A DNA stretch of 9,461 nt from Deltaproteobacteria bacterium (lineage in GTDB: Bacteria > Desulfobacterota > Deferrisomatia > Deferrisomatales > Deferrisomataceae), in assembly GCA_013152215.1 (NCBI GenBank), contig JAADGT010000228.1:1-9461 (forward strand), read 5' to 3'. The position numbers and the translations under genes are program-made. Below are positions 1 through 6,109 of this stretch, piece after piece. Each line of letters starts with the position of its first letter. Within the stretch, counting starts at the first letter, position 1. The notes beneath the pieces are model-generated. The model was given only the letters and a program-made list of their open reading frames with translations. It was not told where the DNA came from and ran no database searches.

Positions 1-1
1 G

Positions 2-187
2 GGCATGGGGCCTGCTTCCGGCCGGGCGCGAGTGCAGCATCCGATCGCCGCGCCTTCGCATGCCGTTGTCGGAGTCGCTTGTTCGGGCGGTGACAGCGGA
101 GGGGCCTGGAATTCGACAAAGCTACGAATATTCGGAGGGCGCGGCGAGCCAAGGAGCCGCGCCCAGCACTCCAGCAGGCCCCATGCC
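2..187 (-). repeat. Palindromic dispersed repeat, copy A
   Basis: An imperfect palindrome of about 186 bp. The outer 15 bp (2-16, GGCATGGGGCCTGCT) are perfectly complementary to 173-187. The two arms, roughly 2-54 and 135-187, both carry a GGGCGCG block and end towards the centre in CGCCGCGCC. The roughly 80-bp core between them is not palindromic. The same arms recur at 7828-8010 and 8211-8395 with nearly the same total length, which is what defines this as a repeat family. No open reading frame in it looks like a gene. A MITE-like non-autonomous element is the best guess; a transcribed hairpin or a protein-binding site is also possible. Confidence 0.8.
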
Positions 188-258
188 CCCCGGACCGTTA
201 GGTGGAGACGAGGAGGCATGGTGATTCCTGGAGCGCGTGGGAATCCGTGGGGTTTTCA

Positions 259-285
259 AGCCTCCTAGCCTCCCAGCCTCCTAGC
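259..285 (+). repeat. 8-bp tandem repeat (AGCCTCCY) in the leader of the LOG gene
   Basis: About 3.4 units of an octamer: AGCCTCCT, AGCCTCCC, AGCCTCCT, AGC. A degenerate version (AGCCCCCT, AGCCGCCC, AGC on the minus strand) lies at the matching place in the leader of the histidine kinase, between its palindromic repeat and its GACGACC tract. The positions match in both leaders, so the octamers appear to be part of a composite module and not chance. Confidence 0.65.
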
Positions 286-290
286 GTGAC

Positions 291-333
291 GAAGGCCCCC
301 GACCGACGACCAACGACCAACGACCGAAGTTAC
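291..333 (+). repeat. GACGACC tandem tract ending in GAAGTTAC
   Basis: This reads GAAGGCCCCCGACC, then CGACCAA-type 7-bp repeats, then GAAGTTAC at 326-333. It stops 15 bp before the ATG at 349. The same start and end words, with a different internal unit, occur on the minus strand at 7758-7709 ahead of the kinase gene. A shortened form lies at 8019-8044. The tract is not CRISPR-like, because the units are 7 bp and contiguous. Confidence 0.7.
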
Positions 334-348
334 AAAGGGGACCCTGCC

Positions 349-1023
349 ATGGAAGACCTTCGCACCTCGGAGACCTGGCGCATCTTCCGGATCCAGGCGG
401 AGCTGATCGACGGGATCGAGACCCTCAACGACCTGGGGCCGGCCGTGAGCGTGTTCGGCGGGTCGCGCATCCCCCCCGACTCCCCCTATTACGAGGCGAC
501 CCAGGCGTTCTGCCGCAGGCTGTCCGACGCCGGGTTCGCGGTGATCACGGGCGGGGGCCCCGGAATCATGGAGGCAGCGAACCGGGGGGCCTACGAAGGC
601 GCCGGCGAGTCCGTGGGGCTCAACATCCACCTGCCCCACGAGCAGAAGCCCAACGGGTACCAGGACCTGGGGCTCACGTTCCGCTACTTCTTCGTGCGCA
701 AGCTCATGTTCGTGAAGTACTCGGTGGCGTTCGTGATCTGCCCGGGCGGGTACGGCACCTTCGACGAGCTGTTCGAGGCGCTCACCCTGATCCAGACCCG
801 GAAGATCCGCCGGTTCCCGGTGATCCTGTTCGGCAAGGACTACTGGCAGGGCCTGGTGGACTGGATGCGGGGCCGGGTGGCGGCCCTCGGCTGCATCGAG
901 CCCGAGGACCTGGACCTGTTCGACCTCACGGACGACCCGGACGAGGTGGTGCGGCTCATCACCACCCATTACGTGGCCATCTCGAAGGAGCTCCCCGAAG
1001 AACGCCGCCGCTCCCGCGGGTGA
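349..1023 (+). CDS. LOG family (TIGR00730-type) Rossmann-fold nucleotide hydrolase
   Basis: A 224-residue protein of the lysine decarboxylase-like/LOG family. Characterised members split the N-glycosidic bond of nucleoside 5'-monophosphates, including cytokinin ribotides. Visible motifs are the Rossmann entry SVFGGSR (34-40), the loop GGGPGIMEAANRGA (68-81), an RK pair (117-118), and the diagnostic PGGYGTFDE at 132-140, whose Glu is the expected catalytic residue. The length fits the family. The start at 349 is preceded by AAGGGG at an 8-nt spacing. An in-frame ATG at 202 would run the protein through the leader repeats and was rejected. The gene is probably cotranscribed with the transporter 13 nt downstream. 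The preferred nucleotide cannot be told from sequence, and many bacterial LOG proteins have no known hormone role. Confidence 0.9.
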   Translation: MEDLRTSETWRIFRIQAELIDGIETLNDLGPAVSVFGGSRIPPDSPYYEATQAFCRRLSDAGFAVITGGGPGIMEAANRGAYEGAGESVGLNIHLPHEQKPNGYQDLGLTFRYFFVRKLMFVKYSVAFVICPGGYGTFDELFEALTLIQTRKIRRFPVILFGKDYWQGLVDWMRGRVAALGCIEPEDLDLFDLTDDPDEVVRLITTHYVAISKELPEERRRSRG

Positions 1024-1036
1024 GGGGTGCTGGGTC

Positions 1037-1945
1037 GTGCTCGCCCACGTCCTCGGCGTATTCCTCGATGTGGTCCTACCGGTGTTCGCCATCGTGGGGC
1101 TGGGGTACGCCGTGGGGCCAAGGCTCGGCCTGGATGGCCGGACGTTGGCGAGGGCGGCCTACTACGTGTTCGTGCCGGCGTTCGCGTTCCACGTGATCAG
1201 CACCTCCCGGGTGGAGCTGGCCGCGGTGGTGCGGATGACCGGGTACATCGTGACGGCCCATCTGGCGTTCGCCGCCTGCGGGTTCGCGCTGGCCCGGGTC
1301 CTCCGGCGCAGCAGGGAGGTCACCGCCGTGTACGTGATGGTGGCCGTGTTCGGAAACGTGGGCAACTTCGGCCTGGCCCTGATCCGGTTCCGCCTGGGCG
1401 ACGAGGCCCTGGCCCCGGCCACGATCTACTTCATCGCCATCATGACCGCGGCGTTCGTGGTGTGCGTGGCCGCGGCCGGCTGGGCCAAGGGCGGGGGCAT
1501 GACGGCCCTCGCCTCGGTGCTCAAGACTCCCGCCCTATGGGCCGTGCCCCCTGCCCTGGCCGTGTCGGCCGGGGGGCTGACCCCGCCCCTGTGGCTCGCC
1601 CGCACCACGGCCCTGCTGGCCGACGCCATGATCCCCACGATGCTGTTCGCCTTAGGGATGCAGCTGGCCGGCGCCCGGAATCTGAAGCCCTCGGCCGACG
1701 CCTGGATCTCGTCGGCGTTCCGGCTGCTGGCCGCGCCGGCCTTGGCCGCGGCGATGGCCGCCCCCTTCGGCCTGGGCCCGGTGGAGCAGGCGGCCGGCAT
1801 TCTGCAAGCGGGCATGCCCGCGGCGGTGCTGGTGTCGATCATCGCCATGGAGTACGAGGTGGAGCCGACCTTGGCCACCACCACGGTGTTCCTGTCGACC
1901 CTGCTGAGCCTTCCCACCCTCACCTTTCTTCTCTCGGTGGTCTGA
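1037..1945 (+). CDS. AEC (auxin efflux carrier) family transporter
   Basis: A 302-residue, very hydrophobic inner-membrane protein with about 8-10 predicted membrane segments. The N-terminus (LDVVLPVFAIVGLGYAVG) is typical of the AEC/permease family, as are the GNVGNFGLALIRF segment near residues 110-122 and the C-terminal half with QAGMPAAVLVSIIAMEY near 255-270. Family members move organic acids such as malate, or auxin-like molecules; the substrate here is unknown. The start is GTG, with GAGGGGTG (1022-1029) at a good distance. That Shine-Dalgarno overlaps the stop codon of the LOG gene, which suggests translational coupling. The frame ends at a TGA (1943-1945) just before a dispersed repeat. 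Confidence 0.88.
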   Translation: MLAHVLGVFLDVVLPVFAIVGLGYAVGPRLGLDGRTLARAAYYVFVPAFAFHVISTSRVELAAVVRMTGYIVTAHLAFAACGFALARVLRRSREVTAVYVMVAVFGNVGNFGLALIRFRLGDEALAPATIYFIAIMTAAFVVCVAAAGWAKGGGMTALASVLKTPALWAVPPALAVSAGGLTPPLWLARTTALLADAMIPTMLFALGMQLAGARNLKPSADAWISSAFRLLAAPALAAAMAAPFGLGPVEQAAGILQAGMPAAVLVSIIAMEYEVEPTLATTTVFLSTLLSLPTLTFLLSVV

Positions 1946-1971
1946 TACGATCAACCCGACGGACAAACAGG

Positions 1972-2027
1972 CGCTATCTCTCCCTGCTCGGCGGGGCAAG
2001 GGACCTGCCGGAGAGCCGGGCGCGGCC
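1972..2027 (+). repeat. 56-bp partial repeat P1
   Basis: This stretch aligns without gaps to 5342-5397, with about 49 of 56 positions identical. The 35-bp right part (1993-2027) has only two differences. Its right part also resembles the left arm of the palindromic repeats, sharing GGAGAGCCGGG and the small hairpin GCCGGGCGCGGC at 2015-2026. It starts 26 bp after the stop of the transporter gene. The opposite arm of the palindrome is not present nearby. Confidence 0.7.
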
Positions 2028-2040
2028 CCCAAGTTTTTCC

Positions 2041-2069
2041 TTGACACCCCGTTCGGCGGGGGGTAGGGT
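2041..2069 (+). promoter_or_regulatory. Consensus sigma70-type promoter
   Basis: A perfect -35 TTGACA (2041-2046), a 17-bp spacer, and TAGGGT (2064-2069) as the -10. The -10 is imperfect but keeps TA at the start and T at the end. The start of transcription would fall near 2075-2077. A strong intrinsic terminator begins only about 45 bp further on, so the promoter drives either a short RNA of about 80 nt or an attenuated leader for the cold-shock gene. Confidence 0.65.
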
Positions 2070-2075
2070 GACGCC

Positions 2076-2157
2076 ATGTCGCGACGGCGGCGAGCTTTAC
2101 CGAGTGGCGGACTTTCGAGAGCGGGAGCGGCCAACGAGGTGGCCGCTCCCGCTTTTT
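2076..2157 (+). ncRNA. Candidate small RNA or attenuator leader upstream of the cold-shock gene
   Basis: This interval of about 82 nt lies between a consensus promoter (2041-2069) and an intrinsic terminator (2120-2157) and has no convincing reading frame. Its 5' part contains the 8-bp self-complementary GTCGCGAC (2078-2085) inside a possible GCC/GGC stem, followed by GCTTTACCGAGTGGCGGACT before the terminator stem. I do not recognise it as a known riboswitch or RNA family. Two readings are open: a free-standing small RNA, or a 5' leader whose terminator controls readthrough into the cold-shock gene at 2301, where no strong separate promoter is visible. Confidence 0.45.
2120..2157 (+). terminator. 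Intrinsic terminator of the candidate small RNA
   Basis: A perfect 14-bp stem (AGCGGGAGCGGCCA at 2120-2133 with its complement at 2140-2153) encloses a 6-nt loop and is followed by five T's (2153-2157). This is a strong Rho-independent terminator on the plus strand. It lies 143 bp before the cold-shock start codon, so it can end an upstream short transcript or act as an attenuator. Confidence 0.8.
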
Positions 2158-2215
2158 CGTCCCGACCGCGCACACGCACCGTGTCACATCGATGGATCCA
2201 GCTCGATCCCGGACC

Positions 2216-2226
2216 GGAACGGTTCC
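2216..2226. other. Small palindrome in the cold-shock leader
   Basis: GGAACGGTTCC is a perfect 11-bp palindrome, flanked by CCGG on both sides (2212-2215 and 2230-2233), so a longer hairpin could form. It lies about 75 bp before the cold-shock start codon. It could be an RNA hairpin or an operator; sequence alone cannot decide. I see no other clear signal between 2158 and the Shine-Dalgarno at 2288. Confidence 0.3.
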
Positions 2227-2300
2227 TGCCCGGGCGCTTCGACCCGTCGCATGTGCATTACCCTGGGCCGAACGCCCATACCAAACGAAGGAGTAGCACC

Positions 2301-2504
2301 ATGGCAAAGGGAACCGTGAAGTGGTTCAACGACCAGAAGGGGTACGGATTCATCTCCCAGGCCGGCGGCGGCCCGGATGTGTTCGTGCATTTCAGCGCCA
2401 TCCAGGGCCAGGGGTTCAAGACCCTGACCGAGGGCCAGGAGGTCGAGTTCGACGTGGCCCAGGGCCCCAAGGGCCCCCAGGCCGCGAACGTCCGCGCCGT
2501 GTAA
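2301..2504 (+). CDS. Cold-shock domain protein (CspA family)
   Basis: A 67-residue single cold-shock domain that binds single-stranded RNA and DNA and melts RNA structure in the cytoplasm. It starts MAKGTVKWFN. It carries RNP1 (KGYGFI, 13-18) and RNP2 (VFVHF, 27-31), with Trp8 and the Phe residues expected at the binding face. The length is normal for the family. The start is preceded by AAGGAG (2288-2293). The leader is long: if transcription starts near 2076 it is about 225 nt with an internal terminator, which fits post-initiation control of the kind known for csp genes. A bidirectional terminator follows the gene. Confidence 0.96.
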   Translation: MAKGTVKWFNDQKGYGFISQAGGGPDVFVHFSAIQGQGFKTLTEGQEVEFDVAQGPKGPQAANVRAV

Positions 2505-2522
2505 CGGCCGACCCCATCGACC

Positions 2523-2559
2523 AAAAACGGGGTTCCCACACCGGGAACCCCGTTTTTTT
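2523..2559. terminator. Bidirectional terminator between the cold-shock and hsp20 genes
   Basis: A perfect 15-bp stem (AAAAACGGGGTTCCC at 2523-2537 with its complement at 2543-2557) encloses a 5-nt loop. Seven T's end the plus strand (2553-2559), and five A's begin it, giving a T-run on the minus strand. It lies 18 bp after the cold-shock stop and 81 bp beyond the hsp20 stop, so it can serve both convergent genes. Confidence 0.92.
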
Positions 2560-2640
2560 CCCTCCCTTACGGTCGCCCAACCTCTCCGGGGCGACGGGGA
2601 CCTGCGAAGGCCCCCCTCTCCCGCGAGCGCCGCGGCCGGC

Positions 2641-3117
2641 TTACTCGGTGATCACCTCCACCTTGCGGCGCTGCTCCTCATGCACCTTCGGCAGGGTCAT
2701 GGTGAGCACGCCGTCCTTGAGCTTGGCGGTCACACCGTCCACCCGGATCTCCTCCGGCAGACGGATCACCCGCTCGAAGGTGCCGGCGCGGGTCTCGCGG
2801 TACAGGAAGCTTTCGCCCTCCTGCAGCTGCTCCTCCTTGCGCTCGCCCTTCAGGGTGACCGCGTTCTCGGTGACGTCCACCTGGAGATCCTCGCGCCGGA
2901 ACCCGGGCACCTCGGCCCGCAGTTCGTAGGCGTTGCCCCGGTCCATCACGTCGATCCGGGGAGAGAACTGCCACTCACCCCAGTCGAACCGGAACCGGGC
3001 GGGCATCCGCTCCGTCCAGTCTCCCAGGACGTCGTGGAACATCCGGTCCACCTCTCGGGTGAGCGCGCGGATGGGTTCGAACACCTCTTCCCTCGGAATC
3101 AGGCTCGTCCCACGCAT
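2641..3117 (-). CDS. Small heat-shock protein, Hsp20/alpha-crystallin family
   Basis: A 158-residue ATP-independent holdase chaperone. The alpha-crystallin domain spans about residues 52-145, opening with SPRIDVMDRGNAYELRAEVPG and closing with the conserved AKLKDGVLTMTLPK (131-144). The N-terminal arm (EVFEPIRALTREVDRMFHDV) is typical of bacterial class A members. The short tail has VEV (153-155), a weak version of the I/V-x-I/V oligomerisation motif. The start at 3117 is fixed by AGGAGGT six bases upstream; an in-frame ATG at 3183 lacks such a site. A sigma70-like promoter lies at 3173-3200. No CIRCE element was found. Confidence 0.95.
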   Translation of the reverse strand: MRGTSLIPREEVFEPIRALTREVDRMFHDVLGDWTERMPARFRFDWGEWQFSPRIDVMDRGNAYELRAEVPGFRREDLQVDVTENAVTLKGERKEEQLQEGESFLYRETRAGTFERVIRLPEEIRVDGVTAKLKDGVLTMTLPKVHEEQRRKVEVITE

Positions 3118-3172
3118 GGCTGCACCTCCTCGTTCCTGGGATGTTCTTCCTCGCCCCCCCTCGGCGATTTTT

Positions 3173-3200
3173 TGAATAATCATCCCGCCGAAGGTGTCAA
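3173..3200 (-). promoter_or_regulatory. Putative promoter of hsp20
   Basis: On the minus strand, TTGACA (3200-3195), a 16-bp spacer, and TATTCA (3178-3173). Transcription would start near 3166, giving a leader of about 50 nt before the Shine-Dalgarno. The -35 box lies just beyond the stop codon of the DUF2905 gene (3206). The sequence does not show a sigma32-type CCCCAT -10 box. Confidence 0.55.
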
Positions 3201-3205
3201 GACCC

Positions 3206-3421
3206 TCACCGGCGGCCCAGGAGCCACAGCACCAGGCTCAGGACCACCGACAGGAGGATCGAGGTGCCCAGCGGAAAGTAGAATCGGAAGCCGGGCCGCT
3301 CCACCACGATGTCGCCGGGCAAGCGCCCCAACCAGGGCACCTTGCCGACGACCAGGAGCAGCGCGCCCGCCAGGATCAACAGCGCCCCCACCCCGATGAG
3401 CAGCTTCGCCAGATCGGTCAT
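3206..3421 (-). CDS. DUF2905 family small membrane protein
   Basis: A 71-residue protein with two membrane segments, about residues 7-26 (LLIGVGALLILAGALLLVVG) and 52-68. Between them is a short loop with the family signature GRLPGDIVVERPGF (32-45) and FYFPLGTSI (48-55). The family has no established function; proteins of this kind are widespread and often sit beside queuosine, ruv or other housekeeping genes. The start codon overlaps the stop of queH (ATGA, 4-nt overlap), so the two are almost certainly translationally coupled. The whole length matches the family, with no sign of truncation. Confidence 0.88.
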   Translation of the reverse strand: MTDLAKLLIGVGALLILAGALLLVVGKVPWLGRLPGDIVVERPGFRFYFPLGTSILLSVVLSLVLWLLGRR

Positions 3422-3966
3422 GGCTCTCCTCCTCGACGGCGCGGCCGGTAGCGATCCTGCTCGCTGTAGACGCACCCGCAGTAGGACTGGCGGTACAGCC
3501 CCATGGCCTTCGACGCCTCCACCCCCTCGGACCAACCTTCGCGCCAGTCCCGGTAGACGAACCGCACCCCCACCTCGCTCGCCACCGCTCCGGCCACCTC
3601 GGCGATCAGGTCGTGCTTCTGGAACTTGCTGTAGAGCAGCGTAGAGGAAAAGCCGTCGAAACGACCCCGGCGCGCCAGAAGGGCCGTGTGGCGGAGCCGG
3701 AGGTGGTAGCACACCCGGCACCGCTCGGCCTCCCGGAACACCACCTGCCTGAGCCAGGAGGCCACGTCGTACTCGCCGGGGGGCAGCAGCCGCATCTGCT
3801 CGGCTTCGGCCAGCCGTTCCAACGCCTCTTTGCGGCGCGCCCACTCCGTGTACGGATGGATGTTCGGGTTCGCGTACACCCCGAACACCTCGGCCCCTTC
3901 GGCCCGGAGCCTCCGGAGGGGCACGATGGCGCAGGGGCCGCAACAGGTATGGAGAAGGATCCGCAT
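3418..3966 (-). CDS. queH: Epoxyqueuosine reductase QueH (DUF208)
   Basis: A 182-residue enzyme for the last step of queuosine synthesis, the reduction of epoxyqueuosine in the tRNA wobble position to queuosine. It is the non-cobalamin alternative to QueG. It shows HTCCGPC (6-12), NPNIHPYTE (33-41), the CRVC pair (Cys83, Cys86), SSTLLYSKFQKH (107-118), and the ending GLYRQSYCGCVYSE (156-169, Cys163 and Cys165). The CC pair and the CxxC are the expected iron-sulfur ligands. The start ATG at 3966 has GGGAG eight bases upstream; a GTG nine bases earlier is possible but has its Shine-Dalgarno too close. No other queuosine genes are in the window. Confidence 0.95.
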   Translation of the reverse strand: MRILLHTCCGPCAIVPLRRLRAEGAEVFGVYANPNIHPYTEWARRKEALERLAEAEQMRLLPPGEYDVASWLRQVVFREAERCRVCYHLRLRHTALLARRGRFDGFSSTLLYSKFQKHDLIAEVAGAVASEVGVRFVYRDWREGWSEGVEASKAMGLYRQSYCGCVYSEQDRYRPRRRGGEP

Positions 3967-4062
3967 CGGTTGCACTCCCGGGGAAGAACGCTAGGATGGG
4001 TTGGCGTCGCCCTCGGGTCAAGGGCCCGCGAAGCAACCCCAGTCCCCGGGAGGACCTCGCCC

Positions 4063-5286
4063 ATGCCCCACCGCGCTCGCCTCGTGCACCTGCCCCCCCG
4101 GCGGGGAAGGGACCTGTGTCACCAGGCGTTCCGGCAGACCCTGGACGTGCTCCGGATCACCGACGAGGCCCTGGAGGATCTGTGCTGCGAGTGCCCCCGC
4201 TTGCCGGATCTGGACTCGCTGGTGCTGAGGGCCCTCGACGAGATGACCCTCGGCGAACCCCAAGGGCGAACCCGCTCGCCCTCCCACGTGTTTCTTGTGC
4301 ACGCCCGGCAGGACGAGTTCGAGGGGATGCTCTACAGGGCCAGCCCCCAGGGCTTTCGCCCGGTGGCCCCCCCGATCCGTCTCACGGCGGACGAGACCCA
4401 CGCGTTCTCTGTGGACGCGGAGGACGTGACCGTGTCCAACTACCGGGACGAGGGCACGGATCTCGAAGCGTACCAGGCCCGGTTCCATCCCGAGGTGCGC
4501 CGGTTGGTGGGCGAGCCGATCCGCAACTACGTGAGCTACCGGGTGGCCGGCGACCGACCGGGGGCGATCATCGCCTTCAACTACCCCGACCGGGCCACCC
4601 GGTACGAGGCCCAGGTGCTGGCCGCCCTGGCCGTAACCCTGGGCACCGTGTGGACCCTGGGCTCCCGGGTGGCCCAGGTGGAGGAGGCGTTCGTGTACCT
4701 GATCGGGGCCCTGGCGAGGGCCAGCGAGGCCAACGACGAGGTCACCGGCGACCACATCGTACGGGTAAGCCGATACTGCGAGGTCCTGGCCCGGGCCGCC
4801 GGCTACCCGGAGGGCGAGGCCCGGGTGTTGGCGTACTCGTCCCAGCTCCACGACGTGGGCAAGATCCACACCCCCCGGGAGCTGCTGCGCAAGCCCGGCC
4901 CGCTCACGCCGGCGGAGCTCGCACTGATGCAGGAGCACACCCTCCACGGCGAGAAGATCATCGGCACCTCGCCCCGGCTCGCCATGGCCCGGCGGATCGC
5001 CGGGGCCCACCACGAGAACTGGGACGGCTCGGGCTACCCCCGGGGGCTGCGGGGCGAGGAGATCCCCCGGGAGGCCCGGCTGGTGAAGATCGTGGACGTG
5101 TACGACGCCCTTCGCTCGCCCCGGCCGTACAAACCCGCCCTGTCCCACGAGCAGGCCATGGAGGTGTTCACCGCTGGGGACCACCGGACCCGGCCCGACG
5201 AGCACTTCGACCCCGAGCTGCTGCGCATCTTTCGGGACATCCACGAGGAGTTCCGGCGGATCCACGCCGAGATCCAGCCCTGGTAG
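4063..5286 (+). CDS. HD-GYP domain protein, probable c-di-GMP phosphodiesterase with GAF-like N-terminus
   Basis: A 407-residue soluble protein. Residues about 45-205 look like a GAF-type sensor domain, ending in AIIAFNYPDRATRYEAQVL (168-186). The HD-GYP domain follows, from about 208 to 400. Metal and active-site residues are in place: GDHIVR with His231, HDVGK with His263-Asp264, EHTLHG with His292, HHENWDGSGYP (316-326), and VDVYDAL with Asp345. The intact GYP motif favours hydrolysis of cyclic di-GMP, although some members act on other cyclic dinucleotides. The start has GGGAGG nine bases upstream. The gene diverges from queH across 96 bp, in which I found no clear promoter. No receiver domain is present, so the input is probably a ligand sensed by the GAF-like part. 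Confidence 0.92.
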   Translation: MPHRARLVHLPPRRGRDLCHQAFRQTLDVLRITDEALEDLCCECPRLPDLDSLVLRALDEMTLGEPQGRTRSPSHVFLVHARQDEFEGMLYRASPQGFRPVAPPIRLTADETHAFSVDAEDVTVSNYRDEGTDLEAYQARFHPEVRRLVGEPIRNYVSYRVAGDRPGAIIAFNYPDRATRYEAQVLAALAVTLGTVWTLGSRVAQVEEAFVYLIGALARASEANDEVTGDHIVRVSRYCEVLARAAGYPEGEARVLAYSSQLHDVGKIHTPRELLRKPGPLTPAELALMQEHTLHGEKIIGTSPRLAMARRIAGAHHENWDGSGYPRGLRGEEIPREARLVKIVDVYDALRSPRPYKPALSHEQAMEVFTAGDHRTRPDEHFDPELLRIFRDIHEEFRRIHAEIQPW

Positions 5287-5341
5287 CCCCCCTCGCCCCC
5301 TTGGCAGAGGGGCATTCTTATCACCCCGGCGGATAACCCGA

Positions 5342-5397
5342 CGCTATCGCCCCCTTTTCGGAGGGGCAAGGGGCCTGCCGGAGAGCCGGGTGCGGCC
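5342..5397 (+). repeat. 56-bp partial repeat P2
   Basis: This aligns without gaps to 1972-2027 (about 49 of 56 identical). It begins CGCTATC and ends in the hairpin GCCGGGTGCGGC (5385-5396). Like its partner it lies shortly after a stop codon, 55 bp past the end of the HD-GYP gene, and is preceded by AACCCGACG, which also occurs in the flank of the first copy. It is the main content of the left half of the 305-bp gap at 5287-5591. Confidence 0.7.
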
Positions 5398-5410
5398 GTA
5401 TCAGGGGTCA

Positions 5411-5507
5411 GACTTCAGAGGACAGTGGGCAGGGAGAAAAACGATCCGGCGGGCAATCACAGGTGGAGCACGTTTTCAGGGTGTCCTGTCCGCTGTCCGC
5501 TGAAATC
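5411..5507. repeat. Imperfect inverted repeat with 23-bp arms
   Basis: The left arm 5411-5433 (GACTTCAGAGGACAGTGG and on) and the right arm 5485-5507 are reverse complements at about 19 of 23 positions, separated by 51 bp. The arms contain a GGACAG motif, twice in the right arm. They are unrelated to the palindromic repeats elsewhere in the window. No reading frame in the interior looks real. It may be a separate small mobile repeat. The remainder of the gap, to the end of the HExxH gene at 5592, shows nothing I can name. Confidence 0.55.
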
Positions 5508-5591
5508 TGTCCACGGAAACCCTTGCCCCGCCCCCCGATGAAGCGCGTCTATTTTTCCGCCGGGTCAGCAACTGCTGGGGTCATCGCTCCC

Positions 5592-6107
5592 CTACCCCGC
5601 CGGCAGCAGCCGCTCGCCGGCCTCCCGGAGGGAGGCCGGGCCCGCTCGGAGGATCCGGCGCGTGACCCGGTTCACCTCGTCCTCCTCCTGCCGCGACGTG
5701 TCCTGCCGAAGGGGCCGGTACGGGCACTCGTACCGGCAGAACCGCACGAGGTGCACGTATTCGTGGATGAGCACGGTCACGAGGAGGTCCGCCAGGCGGA
5801 TCCCGCGCTCCTCGCGGAGCCGGGCCAGGAGGTTGTGGTCCTGGAGGCAGATCCGGTAGTGGGGGCACAACCTCCGGCAGGGTCTCCAGGGAGCGTCCTC
5901 CAGGCGATGGACCCTGCGGATGTGGGCCAGCACCCCCGGCCCCAGCACCTCGAAGGGCCGCAGGTCCCTGCCCGTGCAGATCTCGTGGCTGGTGCGTCGG
6001 AACCAGTCGTCGGGCAGCCCGTAGTGCTGCCCGGTCAGCTCTTGGGCCAGCGGGACCGCCCCCTGCACCGCCGCGATCTCCCCCGGACCGAACCGACGAA
6101 CTCCCAT
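5592..6107 (-). CDS. HExxH motif protein, Cys-rich, probable zinc-dependent metalloprotein
   Basis: A 171-residue protein I cannot assign to a named family. Residues 115-119 read HEYVH inside a hydrophobic helix (LADLLVTVLIHEYVHLVRF), the classic zinc-binding motif of metallopeptidases. An acidic cluster EEDE (141-144) followed by VNRVTRRIL sits 22-25 residues later, at a suitable distance for a third ligand as in gluzincins. Six cysteines (44, 77, 81, 87, 124, 128) occur, including C-x3-C-x5-C and C-x3-C spacings, which suggests a second metal site or disulfides. No signal peptide or membrane segment is evident. The ATG lies 2 nt after the stop of the histidine kinase with AAAGGG just upstream, so the two are coupled. 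Peptidase activity is an inference. Confidence 0.8.
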   Translation of the reverse strand: MGVRRFGPGEIAAVQGAVPLAQELTGQHYGLPDDWFRRTSHEICTGRDLRPFEVLGPGVLAHIRRVHRLEDAPWRPCRRLCPHYRICLQDHNLLARLREERGIRLADLLVTVLIHEYVHLVRFCRYECPYRPLRQDTSRQEEDEVNRVTRRILRAGPASLREAGERLLPAG

Positions 6108-6109
6108 GG

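Noticed and set aside
259..333. Possible CRISPR or leader of one
   Set aside because: Units are 7-8 bp and contiguous, with no unique spacers of about 30 bp and no cas genes.
202..348. Longer N-terminus for the LOG protein from an in-frame ATG at 202
   Set aside because: It would translate the octamer and GACGACC leader repeats, whereas the ATG at 349 has a good Shine-Dalgarno and fits the family length.
2015..2035. Terminator at the end of repeat P1, before GTTTTTCC
   Set aside because: The stem next to the T-run is only about 4 bp and the T-run is separated from it, so it is much weaker than the two clear terminators nearby.
2076..2157. Known riboswitch (c-di-GMP GEMM, SAM, fluoride, ZTP) before the cold-shock gene
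   Set aside because: None of the conserved core words of those classes that I know is present; it is left as an unassigned RNA.
3118..3205. CIRCE operator or sigma32 promoter before hsp20
   Set aside because: No TTAGCACTC-N9-GAGTGCTAA inverted repeat and no CCCCAT-type -10 box; a sigma70-like promoter explains the region.
4018..5265. Long minus-strand frame opposite the HD-GYP gene, and similar long frames opposite other genes
   Set aside because: These are shadow frames caused by high GC; the opposite strands carry intact family motifs.
5555..5591. Terminator downstream of the HExxH gene (minus strand)
   Set aside because: There is an A/T-rich tail, but the only symmetric stem (CAGCA/TGCTG) has a 2-nt loop and does not abut the T-run.
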